Assembly (NCBI GenBank): GCA_027625915.1
Contig: JANTQA010000029.1
Coordinates: 2,232,001-2,296,000, forward strand
DNA: 64,000 bases
Source of the DNA: Anaeramoeba flamelloides
Taxonomy: Eukaryota > Metamonada > Anaeramoebidae
Direction: 5' to 3'
Part shown: positions 54,675 to 64,000 of the stretch, one piece after another
Position numbering within the stretch: position 1 is the stretch's first letter
How the letters are laid out: the number at the start of each line of letters is the position of its first letter
The notes under the pieces: model-generated
Database searches by the model: none
Told to the model about the DNA's origin: nothing
What the model saw: the letters and a program-made list of their open reading frames with translations, nothing else
Position numbers and translations under genes: made by a program

Positions 54675-57600
54675 TTATGAAATAAAAAAAAAATGTTCAA
54701 AAAGAAACAAATTTAAAAAATTAGAAAAAATGTGATACTTTTTTTCAAAACTCTGATTTTTGATTTACTTTTACGAGAAACAAGAGTACGTTGCTTCATT
54801 ATTTTTTTGATCTTTAAAACATAATCCTATTTTTGAGAAATTTCGAGTTTTTTTTTAAAGTACTGTTAGAAGATTGAGAATTAGAACTTGTTTGGTTTAA
54901 AAAATACGTTGAATTTTTTCTAAATTTTTTCACAGATTTTTTGTTGACAAATAAATAAAATGTATCGAATTGAGAATAATTGTAAAAAAATATAAATTTT
55001 TTCTCGAATTTGGTTTTTCTCAAAAACAATTATTATACTCTTTATTTGTGCTGTTTGGGTTTGAAAAAATATTCGTTTGAGAAAAGGACTGGAAAATAAT
55101 ATCTGAATTTCACTTTAAAATGAAGAAGAAAAAGAAAAAAGAAATTTTTTTTGTTCAATGGATTTGTTTTTGTTTTTGTTTTTCTTATTTTATTAATGGT
55201 ATCTTCAAAAAATGGCTTTGAGACACCTTTCCTGTTTGACAAGTACAAAAAACCAATTAAAGCAATTGCTTGCTCAAAAGTAAGTTCCTAAAATGTTTTA
55301 AATAGAAATTACAAAAAGATTCTTCACTTTTGAATTCTTGTTCTAAGTGAAAACAATTATTTTTTTGATTTTTTTTCTACAAAGATTTTTATTAATTTGT
55401 TCTGATTGACTGCAACCCACTGCCAAATTTTTTTCAAAATCTATCTGTTTACTTTCTCATCAAAAGTAATTGAAAAAAAATATAAAATTTGCATTTTCTA
55501 AAATACTTTGAAAAATTTCAAAGACCCAATAAAACTTTTTAATCGTCAAATGGGTTTTTGTATAATTTCTCTTTTTGAATGACTATTTGTTAATTTTTTT
55601 AAAGTCTTTGAATTATTGTTATGTTTTTTTGCTCAATAAGCTTTTGTTATTAAAATTTTAAGCATTTTCAAACTACTATTATTTTCCAATTAAAAAATGA
55701 AATTTTTTAGTTCACATTCGAAAATTTTTTTCGAATTTATAAGCTGAAGAAAATCCAAAGGGCTTGACAATCTCGTTTAGAAATGGTAAATTTCTACAAC
55801 AAAATTAAACTTACTTATGGAACTGGAAGACAAAATTTTTACTCAAGTCATTTAATTGTAACAATTATAATTGACTTTCATTTTGGGAAATTGAAATAAA
55901 AATTTTCATTTATTAATTGGAAAATAACAGTATTGGAAAACTTGTTTAAGTATTAGTAACTCTGATTTATTTTTTTCACAATCGAAATAGAGTAATTCGT
56001 TATCCAAAGATAGGAATAAACTCGATATAAGCAAATACATTTATCAGCTTTCCAGAAATGAGTTATCATTTTTAAAAAGAATTCAGTTTTACCCATTAAA
56101 TTTTCAGTTCAAAATATCTAATCCTTTTTGTTTTGGATTTTTAGGATCAAATTAGAAATAAGAAATATATACCAAAGATTTTTATTTTGAAAGAAATCAT
56201 CACTTTTAGTAATTTCTGGGTTTCCCTATGAACGAATAAGAATTCTACCTTTAATTTCATTTTAAAAATACAATAAAAATAAATCAAATATTGAATCCTT
56301 GAAGATAACAAAAAAATGATCTTCTTTTTGTTTCATAAATATTTATTAAATTTCTTGAAATTTAAAAAGTTGAAGCAATTTTTATGTTCAAGTATTCAGA
56401 GAACAAAAAGTGAACCATTCGGATTAGAATCACTTATTGGAATAAAGTTATTAATTTTTTTTTTTTTTAGAATTATTTAATTTGAATTTTTTTTAGTTGT
56501 TTGTAAATCTGAGAAAAAGCGATTAATAAAAGTTAAGCCCTACTACTGATTTTAGTCCTTGGGTTACTGATAAATTCAAATATATTTTATATTTTTTTTT
56601 ATTAAATTTCCTAATTTTGTAATCTCATTTCTCAACCAGTAAAAAAACACAAGAGAAAGAAATTTTTGAAGCATAACCAATTATACTAAGTTTTTTTAAC
56701 ATTTAAAAGAATCGAGTGCTTTAATCAAAGCTCGCATAAAAAAATTTGTAAAATGAAACAAAGTGAAAATTTTCAGATATTTATTTGAATTTATCAGTAT
56801 TAAGACATTTTGAAAAAAATAGGATTGGGTTATGAATTATTGATTAAAAATAATCAAATTAACAAGATTTCTTTAGGCTTTGCTATTACTTTTAAAGCTT
56901 TTAAAAAAAGTTTTATGGGTGAATTTTTAACTTGATTGTTTGGTTTTTTTTTTCTGAACTTTTTTTTTTCAATAAAAGAATGAATACAAAATGATTCAAA
57001 GTCTGTTCATCATGTAATTCTATTTTCAATTTTAGATACCCCATTTTATTTATTTATAATTAAACATGAAAAACTAAAGACTAGTCACATTAAACAACAC
57101 TTTCTGAAATAAATTGTATTTTTAATATATTTTCAAGATAAGAAAATAATATGATAATAATATCTATCAGTTTTTTTTGAATTTATCAAAATATCCATTT
57201 TTGTATTTCTACAAAATCAATTTTTGAAGCAATTCCCGATAAAGAATTTTTTAAAGATCAACTAATTTCAAAAAGTTTCTTAACATTTAATAGAATAAAA
57301 CGATTTCTTCAAAGCTTTGTAAAATAAAATTGTAATTTAAAAAAGGGATTAAAAATTTTCCAAAATTTTTTGAATTTACAAGTATTAATGTTTTATTCTT
57401 TACCTTTTATTGAAATGGTGTTTTTTTAACATCCCAAATATTTTTTACTTATAAAAGTATTATTTTTAATTTGCAAGATGAACTTATGGATATACTTTAC
57501 CCCATTACACGAATTATTAGAGAAATTTCAACCATGTTGTACTCATATTATTTAATTTCAATTACATTTCACTTCCATTTTTATTTTTTCAATTATAGAA

Positions 57601-58931
57601 ACTATTCAATCAAGGGATTATTTTCTATAAAAATTTTCTGTAAAAAATTATTGATAGATTGTAATTGTAAAAAATAATCTTAAATTTTCACAGTCTCAAA
57701 TATTTTTTAGTTAATTTATTTCAAATTTAGAAAATTGAAAAGAGCTATATTTGTTTCCTTCAATCTTTTGAATATAATTTTACATTTGGTTAATCAAAAT
57801 AATTTTGGTGATGTGACTTTAGTTTTAAAATAAAGGAAAAAATAGCATTTTAGTCAGAAGGTGGCCAATTATAAATCAACAATATTCTCCAAAAAATGTT
57901 CATCAACAACACATTACATATGGAAAAACATTCTGCTATATAACAAAAAAATTATCTCTTTTGAAAAAAAATTTTTTTTAAACTTTCAAATCAATTTTTT
58001 TTTTAATTTAAATATCCCCGATTCGAAAAACAAATAAAAGAACACAATTTAAATTATATTGTTCTTGTGGAAAATTTCAAACAAAGAGTTTGAGATATAA
58101 AAATAAGTAGAAACATCTTCTACTTCGTGGAGACTTTATTAATTTAAAAAAAAATTGCAATAATTGTAATTGTCTCCATTCTAAAGGTATATGTAGAAAA
58201 TAATACATTTTTTTATTTCAAGGTTAAATGATTTTTTATCATATTGAAACCAACCTTTTGTGAACCCTTTGTGGTCTGGCACACGTGGTTTTATTTTTTG
58301 TTCGATTTTTTTTTAATTTTGTTTGGAATCTGACTTGAGTTTGTCAAATAAAAAGAATGAAATTACTCTTTTGTGAAATTTTGAAATTATCCTATTCGTT
58401 CGAATTTTATCTATTTTTACTTTTCGTTCCGATTTTTTTTTTTTGATTTGACTTTAATCCAAAAGTTCGTGTTAAAACATACATTAAATAATTATTTTTA
58501 CGAGAATATAACAGGTTCATAATCAACATATTCTGGCGAAAATTGTCAATTAAAAACCTTAGTAAAATTGAATAATTTCAATTTTTTGATGCTCTAATTA
58601 TTCTATTCATGTGAAATTGGATTAAACATTCAATTTATAAGTACCAGTTTCGTTTTGACAATTTCAATTTCAGAGATCTTTGATCAGCGAAAAATAAGAA
58701 AAAATAATATGAAAAATTTTCCTTTATACAATACCTTTTGACAAGCTAAAACCAATTTGACAATTTTTTTTCAACAATGTTCACTCAATTGTATTAATTG
58801 GCAAGAAAAAAGAAAATAATTCAAGTAAAGGAGTGGGTAAATACATTCCTTGACTCAAAAAGTTTGTATTTACAACATCTTCTATAAATTAACATTTTCA
58901 GTGATTTATTTTTTCATCTTCTCTCCACTGA
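54675..58931. other. Intergenic region between the RGS-DUF547 gene and Miro
   Basis: It probably begins with a divergent promoter (minus-strand RGS gene from 54674, possible plus-strand exon at 55196). Beyond 55290 the sequence is AT-rich; a short patch at 55744-55785 and another near 56010-56060 are less AT-rich, but I could not join them in phase into a gene. The frame at 57471-57677 is not protein-like after its first 25 codons. Confidence 0.5.
55196..55279 (+). CDS. Possible first exon of an unrecognised plus-strand gene
   Basis: ATG at 55196 opens 28 codons (starting MVSSKNGFETPFLFDKYKK and ending AIACSK) up to a perfect GTAAGT donor in phase 0. Codon use is less AT-driven than the surroundings. 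It lies 521 bases from the start of the divergent RGS-DUF547 gene. The next exon is not certain: GGC TTG ACA ATC TCG TTT AGA AAT at 55761-55784 would continue the phase and ends at GTAAAT, but it is only 25 bases. No family is recognised. Confidence 0.3.
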
Positions 58932-61900
58932 ATGTTTCCATCTCAAACCATAATAACTCTAATAGGAAATGGTACTTTTCTTTTTTAAAACCTTCCCTTT
59001 TATAATTATTATTTACATCAAGCTTTTCCAAATCAAAAACAAAATGCACTTACTTTTTTTTTTTTCAATTTTATAACAATTTTGTCACAATATAGAACAA
59101 GTTGGGAAAACAAGTTTAATAAGCACGTTTACGGATTCTGAATTTTGTGAAAAAGTCCCTTCAACATTATCAGATCAAACATTCAGTACAGAACTGCTTC
59201 CAGAAAATGTCTCATTACGCTTAGTTGACACAAACAAAAATAATCACGAATCACTCTTGAATAAACTTGAAGGATGCGATCTGATTTGTGTTTTATATGA
59301 AATCGGAAATTCAAAAAGTCTACAGTCGATAGCCGAATTTTGGTTACCTTTCCTTGAAGAAAATGGATACACCCAGCCCATTATAATTGTAGGAACAAAA
59401 AATGATATTACTCATGATAAGGAAGACTATGAAACCCAAAACAAAATGAACAAAATATTAATGGGGCTGTCTTCAAATTTTAATGTAAGAAAATAGTTTC
59501 TCTTTTCTGGTTGTTTACTCTTTTTTTTTCATTTTTTGGATACTTTTTACTTTTTTATTTTTTCAAGGAGCACTAACAAAATTGATTGAAAACCTAAAAG
59601 ATATTAAAACAAAAAGAAGGGAGATTAAAAATCCAATTCATGAACCAATAAACTCAAAAAAAACTTCTAGTAAATTTAATAACCGATTCAAAAAAAGTGT
59701 ACCTCGCCTTGAAATTAAAAAACCAAGTAAAAATCTGATTACTAAAAGGCTTACTGGAATTTTAATGTTATTTTCCGAAAGTGAACTATTGTTTTTAAAA
59801 GTTTGATCCCTTTTTCTCATTTTTGAAAACTTCAACAGCCAACCTTTTTCTGAATTATTCTAAAGAATAAAATTTTCGAGACCCCTTATCGTCTATTTTA
59901 TTTTCTCTAATTTCACACTTTCTTTTACTAAAAATCATTACATTAACAAATCATTGTCAAATGTCTGCTGATGATTTAATTTTAATTATTAAGGAAATAA
60001 GAATCAATTAAATCAGAAATTAAATTCAATATATGAAATTATCATTCAATTTGGATTAAAACCTAATAAAGATAAAACAGTTGTATCAAAAGATTTATCA
60101 AAGATTAAATATTTGGGTATTTATTTGGATAAAATTTCACAGATAGTTTCTAATTTAAAAAAAACCAAAAGAAACGGATAACAAATCTAAACAATTATTC
60201 AATAATAGTTCTCTGGACAATAGTTTAAAAATTAGATTATTTAAATTTTTTATCATAAGTCAATTTACATATGGATTAGGAATATATAATTATGAAATAA
60301 AAATTTTAAATTATTTAAATTTATGGATTAATTAATGTATTACTGAAATATGTAACATAAACAGAAATACACCAATTCTTATTTACAAAACAGAATTTAA
60401 AATCGGAAATATGATAATTTCAATAAATAAAAAGAAATTAGGAAATTTATCTCTGCCTAATTTAGAAAAATTAGTAAAATTTAACCAAAGAATAAATAAT
60501 AAAATCAATTGGAATTCAAAAGAGATTATCGGACTAAAAAAAGAAATACACAAATACACATATAATGAGTTGTTGAATTCTACACGTTGGAGGTGTTGTT
60601 AGGCTTTTCAAAATTTAAAAGAATTGAGTAAAATCTTAGATTTTTTTTCATTTCTTTTGAATTAAAAAAAAAAAGCGCCTTTAGGTTTTCTTGAGTTTTC
60701 TGTTTATTTGGAAAATCAATAGATATTCGTTAGGTTTTTTTTTTTGCTTTTTTATTTATTTAGAAAATTAATAGATTTTCGTTAGGTTTTTTTTACTTTA
60801 GTAATAAACCGAAAATTTATTAAAATTTTCTGTTTATTTCAAAAAGTAAAAAAAAAACCTATTACACTTCATAAATAAAATAGAAAACCTCAAAAAACCC
60901 TAACGAAAATCAATAGATTTTCCAAATAAAACAGAAAATCTCAAGAAAACCTAGGTACTCTGCGGCACTCCACGACACCCCACCAAAATATTTCACAATA
61001 ATAAAATCTCAAAATTATTTATTTAAAACTCAAAAATATTAAAGTTATCCCTAAAGCCCAACCAATTTAAAAATTCAGAACATTTCACCAACTGTTTAAA
61101 TAGAAATTACTATTTAGTCAATAAAAATTCAAATAAATTTTGTCCTTTATGTTTAAAATATCAACAGAAGGAAATTATAGTAAATATTGATCATTTTTTA
61201 GGGATCTGTCCTTCCTATGAAAAAGATAGATTAATTTTTCATAGTTTCTATTTACTCATGAAAATGATAAATTTATTTTTTATCTATATTTTAATTATTT
61301 TTCTTCTTCTCTTTTTTTTTATTTGATGATTTTTCTTTAATTACTCCTTTCTATAAATAAATAATTAGATAGATTAATTTTTCACAATAAATTTGAAGAA
61401 ATAAATATTAATGAAATAATTTTAAACTGTGATAGTTTGAAATTATTTTCATTAATAAATACCCGTGAAATAAATTATTTCATGCTTAATCTTCCGAAAA
61501 AGGGTTTAAGTGTCAGGACAACTAGATTTTAATTCACACTTCTTCAAAAATAAAAATAAAAAAAAAAAAAAAACAATGTGAATTTTAACAACCCATGATT
61601 TTTATCACCAATAAACACAAAAAAAATATTTTAAAAAAATCCAAAATTATTTCCAAATTGAATGGAATTGAATTATTGCAATTCTTTCAACTATTTTAAC
61701 TATGTTAAAATTTTAAATTGTAGTTTACTATCCGTTTTTTCTTTCTTGCGTTTTATAGTTTAGAATGAAAAAGTTAATAAATTTTGGGAAAAAAAAAGTA
61801 TAAATAATAATTAACTCGTCTGTTTATAATAATAAACATAAAAAAAAATCATTTAATTATTAAATTATATTATTAATTCTAATTATTTTTATTTTCTTTA

Positions 61901-64000
61901 TAATTTATCTTTATCCTTGAATAGAGAATTGAATTTTGTACAAAATGTTCCGCCAAAAAACCTCAAAGTGTATTTAATTTTTTTTTAACTGCACAAGAAA
62001 TTGCTTTATACTCATTAAATCCTTTATATAATGTATCGACACAAGAATTGAACCCATACTTTCACCAAGCACTTCTTGAAATATTTGAAATATGTGATCA
62101 AGATAACGATAATCTTCTCAATGAAAAAGATTTTGATTATTTAGAGGTAATTATTTTGTTTTTTAAAATTCTATTTATATAAATACCAAATCCAAGATCA
62201 GTTTTTTTTTAAAAAAAAACATAGATTTTAATTTTCTAATTTGAAATTCGTGTATTGGAAACTCTAATATTAAAGTAATTTTAAAGAAGTGTGAAAAATT
62301 ATTTTTCAAAAATCTCTATTAAATAGATGATAAACTTCAATATGCCAATTTAGACAACGATGTGCTTTTTTTTTTTTTTGAGGAAATTTATTTTTTAGGA
62401 TTTATCTTCAATTTGACAATTAAATTAATTTATCACGAGTTGCGCTCTTATAGAGAAAGACTGATCTTTGAAAATTTTGATCATTGAAAATTGGTTTCTG
62501 TGATTTCTGTGATTATTGAAACATCAAAATTTGAAAGAAAAGGGTAGAATCCATTTGATATTTTTTTAAAAAAAATTGAGAAACCTTATAATATTTTTAA
62601 TCAACAGAATGGATTTGAAATTATTTTTTAGTCTAATAGCTTTGTCATGTTTTTGAAAATAAGAAAGGATTATATTTAATTTTTAAAAAGTGTTTTTTTT
62701 TCACAAAATTGACATAAGGGACAATTGGCGCACTTTTTCTATTATTCTCTCTATTTTGATTTTTAAAAACAAATTTGAATGTATTAAAGCGTGTTTATCA
62801 ACATTTTGTTTTTAGCTTTATCGAAACTTTTGGAAGTTATCCTGAAATACTATTTACTTTTTCAAATTTAATTTTTACAAGAAAAATGTGTAAAATGTTT
62901 GTGTAAATGTTTGAAAAGTTGGCCCCTTAATCTGAAATTCAAAGATTTTTTCTCTATGATTGAATAAAAAAAAAGCAACAAATTACATTTTGATCATTTT
63001 TGAAGAAAATTATTTTTTTTGAAATTTAATAACTTTTCTCAAATCCATTAATTAAACAACAAGATACAAAAAAAAAAAACAATTACGAATGAGAAACAAA
63101 CCAAACTTAAAAAGGATAAAGAAAGATTTAGAAGTCTATAAAAGTACAAAATTATAGAATTTAAAACTGACGATATAACAACCACAAATATCGTGTTTTT
63201 TGATAATGTAGGCCACGGTGTAAATGCTTGTTTTTTTAAATAAAAGTCTTTTTCTTGCAAGTTATTTGTGCTTTATTTTTTTTTTTCTCGTAATGTTAAT
63301 TCCTAATACAAAATCTTTTTTGGATTGGGGGGTTCAGAAAACAATTGGTAATGTTAATTTTTTGTTTGAATTGGCTAAAGATTTAAGTTCTGTTAACTGA
63401 AATGATTTTAAGGGTAAAAAATCTTAATCTGCAACAACCCAAGGAAACCTTGTTATTATTGTTGGTACGCACGTGTAAAAACTCCATTTTTTACATTATT
63501 CGTCTTTAGACTAGTGTACCTATTTTTCGGGATATATTAAAAAAAAAATTAAGTGAGTGCTGTTCAAACTGTTTGAACCACTCTTTGTAGCAGTTTGAGT
63601 AAATCATTCTAAAACTTTTATCATGCACTTTTTTAAAACGTATTTATTATTATTTTCAAGATATATATATATATATTCTAAAATAGTGTAATGTTTACTT
63701 GTTATTTTGTCCATTTCAAACTTTCTTTATTTCCTTTCTTTTCTTTTTTTATTTCTCCTTCTTTTTTTATTTTCATATTTCTCTTTATTTTTTTTTTTTT
63801 TGACTTATCTTTATTTTATTTATTTTTTTTATTAAAAAGCATAATTAAATAATTAGTTTAAAGTGTTTAAATCCAAGCTTGAAAAAATTGGTTATCCTAC
63901 TATAATCAAAACAATTCATGATGGAACATTCTCAGGAATACAATCAAATTCAATAACCGTTGAAGGGTGGATTTATCTGTTTAAATATTTTATTTCAAAT
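58932..64000 (+). CDS. RHOT1: Miro (mitochondrial Rho) GTPase, 5' part
   Basis: Exons 58932-58971, 59096-59484, 61925-62146 and 63857-64000 (running off the window) join in phase 1, 0, 0, with donors GTACTT, GTAAGA and GTAATT. The first GTPase domain has its P-loop at residues 12-19 (GNEQVGKT), TKND at 114-117 and CSAK at 151-154. The DxxG motif is replaced by DTNK, a known looseness of Miro GTPase 1. An EF-hand follows with loop 201-212 (DQDNDNLLNEKD), then the helical hEF/LM segment ITVEGWIYLFKYF. Miro is a tail-anchored outer-membrane GTPase of mitochondria that links organelles to motors and acts at ER contacts. The second EF-hand, GTPase 2 and membrane anchor must lie beyond the window. 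The symbol is given by family; the protist gene may be named gem1 or mro instead. The 2.4-kb intron 2 holds a LINE. Confidence 0.9.
59567..59806 (+). pseudogene. Exon-like relic inside Miro intron 2, possible PH/RhoGEF fragment
   Basis: After a TTTTTTCAAG acceptor-like sequence, 79 codons run to TGA: GALTKLIENLKDIKTKRREI at the start, and LITKRLTGILMLFSESELLF near the end. The last part resembles the start of a PH domain following a DH domain (a KR..GILMLFSE.ELLFLK pattern), but this is weak. It cannot be a Miro exon: the phase after the acceptor does not fit, and Miro homology passes directly from exon 2 to exon 3. Its balanced codons set it apart from intron sequence. It may be a relic of another gene or a captured exon. 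Confidence 0.35.
59870..61573 (+). mobile_element. 5'-truncated LINE in Miro intron 2
   Basis: Same orientation as Miro. It carries RT motif C in decayed form (QMSADDLILI near 59960-59990), then FGLKPNKDKT (60048-60080) and LGIYLDKISQ, the TEFKIGNMIISINKKKLGNL block (60390-60450), and after an insert the zinc region (YYLVNKNSNKFCPLC near 61110-61150, HFLGICPSYEKDRLIF to 61235). The 3' end is ATTCACACTTCTTCAAAAAT followed by an A-rich tail to 61573. Several stops show it is dead. The sequence between 61240 and 61400 contains a small local duplication or rearrangement. Confidence 0.8.
60596..60990. repeat. Long palindrome plus GC-rich motif in the LINE, same site as at 13551
   Basis: A hairpin (GGCTTTTCAAAATTTAAAAG with mirror) is followed by a long near-palindrome, 60684-60949, centred near 60815: AGGTTTTCTTGAGTTTTCTG at one end and its reverse complement (CAGAAAATCTCAAGAAAACC) at the other, with nested AGGTTTTTTT modules inside. 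It closes with GGTACTCTGCGGCACTCCAC then GACACCCC. LINE sequence flanks it: GAATTCTACACGTTGGAGGT before, ACCAAAATATTTCACAATAA after. Confidence 0.75.
61610..61745. mobile_element. Partial AACACACC-family element after the LINE
   Basis: The block CAAAATTATTTCCAAATTGA, then GAATTATTGCAATTCTTTCA and AAATTTTAAATTGTAGTTTA, matches the right end of the family at 37670-37760. Like the partial copy at 47880-48110, it stands directly next to a LINE tail. The left half is missing here. Confidence 0.5.
62147..63856 (+). other. Miro intron 3
   Basis: 1.7 kb between GTAATT and TTAG. It is AT-rich with a (TA)n tract at 63659-63676 and a pyrimidine-rich stretch before the acceptor (63720-63835). No element or exon is recognised. 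Confidence 0.7.

Noticed and set aside
1-64000. tRNA or rRNA genes
   Set aside because: I scanned for TpsiC-type GGTTCRAAT blocks with matching acceptor stems and for rRNA-like GC-rich stretches and found none that I can support.

Overview
This is 64 kb of nuclear DNA from a very AT-rich, gene-poor protist. The genes are eukaryotic: spliceosomal introns with GTAAGT/GTAAAA-type donors, Golgi and ER N-glycosylation genes, RGS, armadillo and Miro GTPase proteins. The exons code for Lys/Glu/Asn-rich, low-complexity proteins. Long poly-A/T runs and (TA)n tracts are everywhere. The look fits an amoeboid protist such as an anaeramoebid or an amoebozoan, but no rRNA or taxonomic marker is present, so this is only a guess.

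Six genes can be read with confidence, most by joining exons with matching splice phases. Minus strand: an acidic small protein (3989-4492); dymeclin (8852-20632, 3 exons, 909 aa, Golgi); an ALG12 mannosyltransferase (23939-25694) whose frame is broken in three places; an armadillo-repeat protein with an N-terminal hydrophobic anchor (38146-45588, 5 exons, 582 aa); and a coiled-coil/RGS/DUF547 protein (48477-54674, 4 exons, 815 aa). Plus strand: a single-exon 2111-aa NT-C2/coiled-coil/DIL protein (29237-35572), and the 5' part of a Miro GTPase gene (58932 to the window end). A possible first exon of another plus-strand gene lies at 55196, divergent from the RGS gene.

The rest is a graveyard of mobile elements. 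One LINE family (RT motifs plus a C-terminal CCHC-type zinc motif) appears as at least seven fragments. There are several families of short elements with terminal inverted repeats: TA-flanked, TTAA-flanked, and one with ATCGCGAT-rich ends. A modular set of palindromes is associated with a GC-richer motif (GTGCCGTAGAGTGCC). Many of these sit inside introns. The 7.3-kb dymeclin intron holds an element nest at least three deep, and introns of the armadillo, RGS and Miro genes have been enlarged the same way.

Functionally, dymeclin, ALG12 and perhaps the DIL protein point to the secretory pathway. Miro, and possibly the anchored armadillo protein, point to mitochondria-related organelles. The RGS-DUF547 protein points to G-protein signalling. 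The genes do not form an operon-like unit. The two observations that most deserve follow-up are the palindromic insert found at the same site in two LINE copies (with a third copy as an empty site) and the set of unusual domain fusions.
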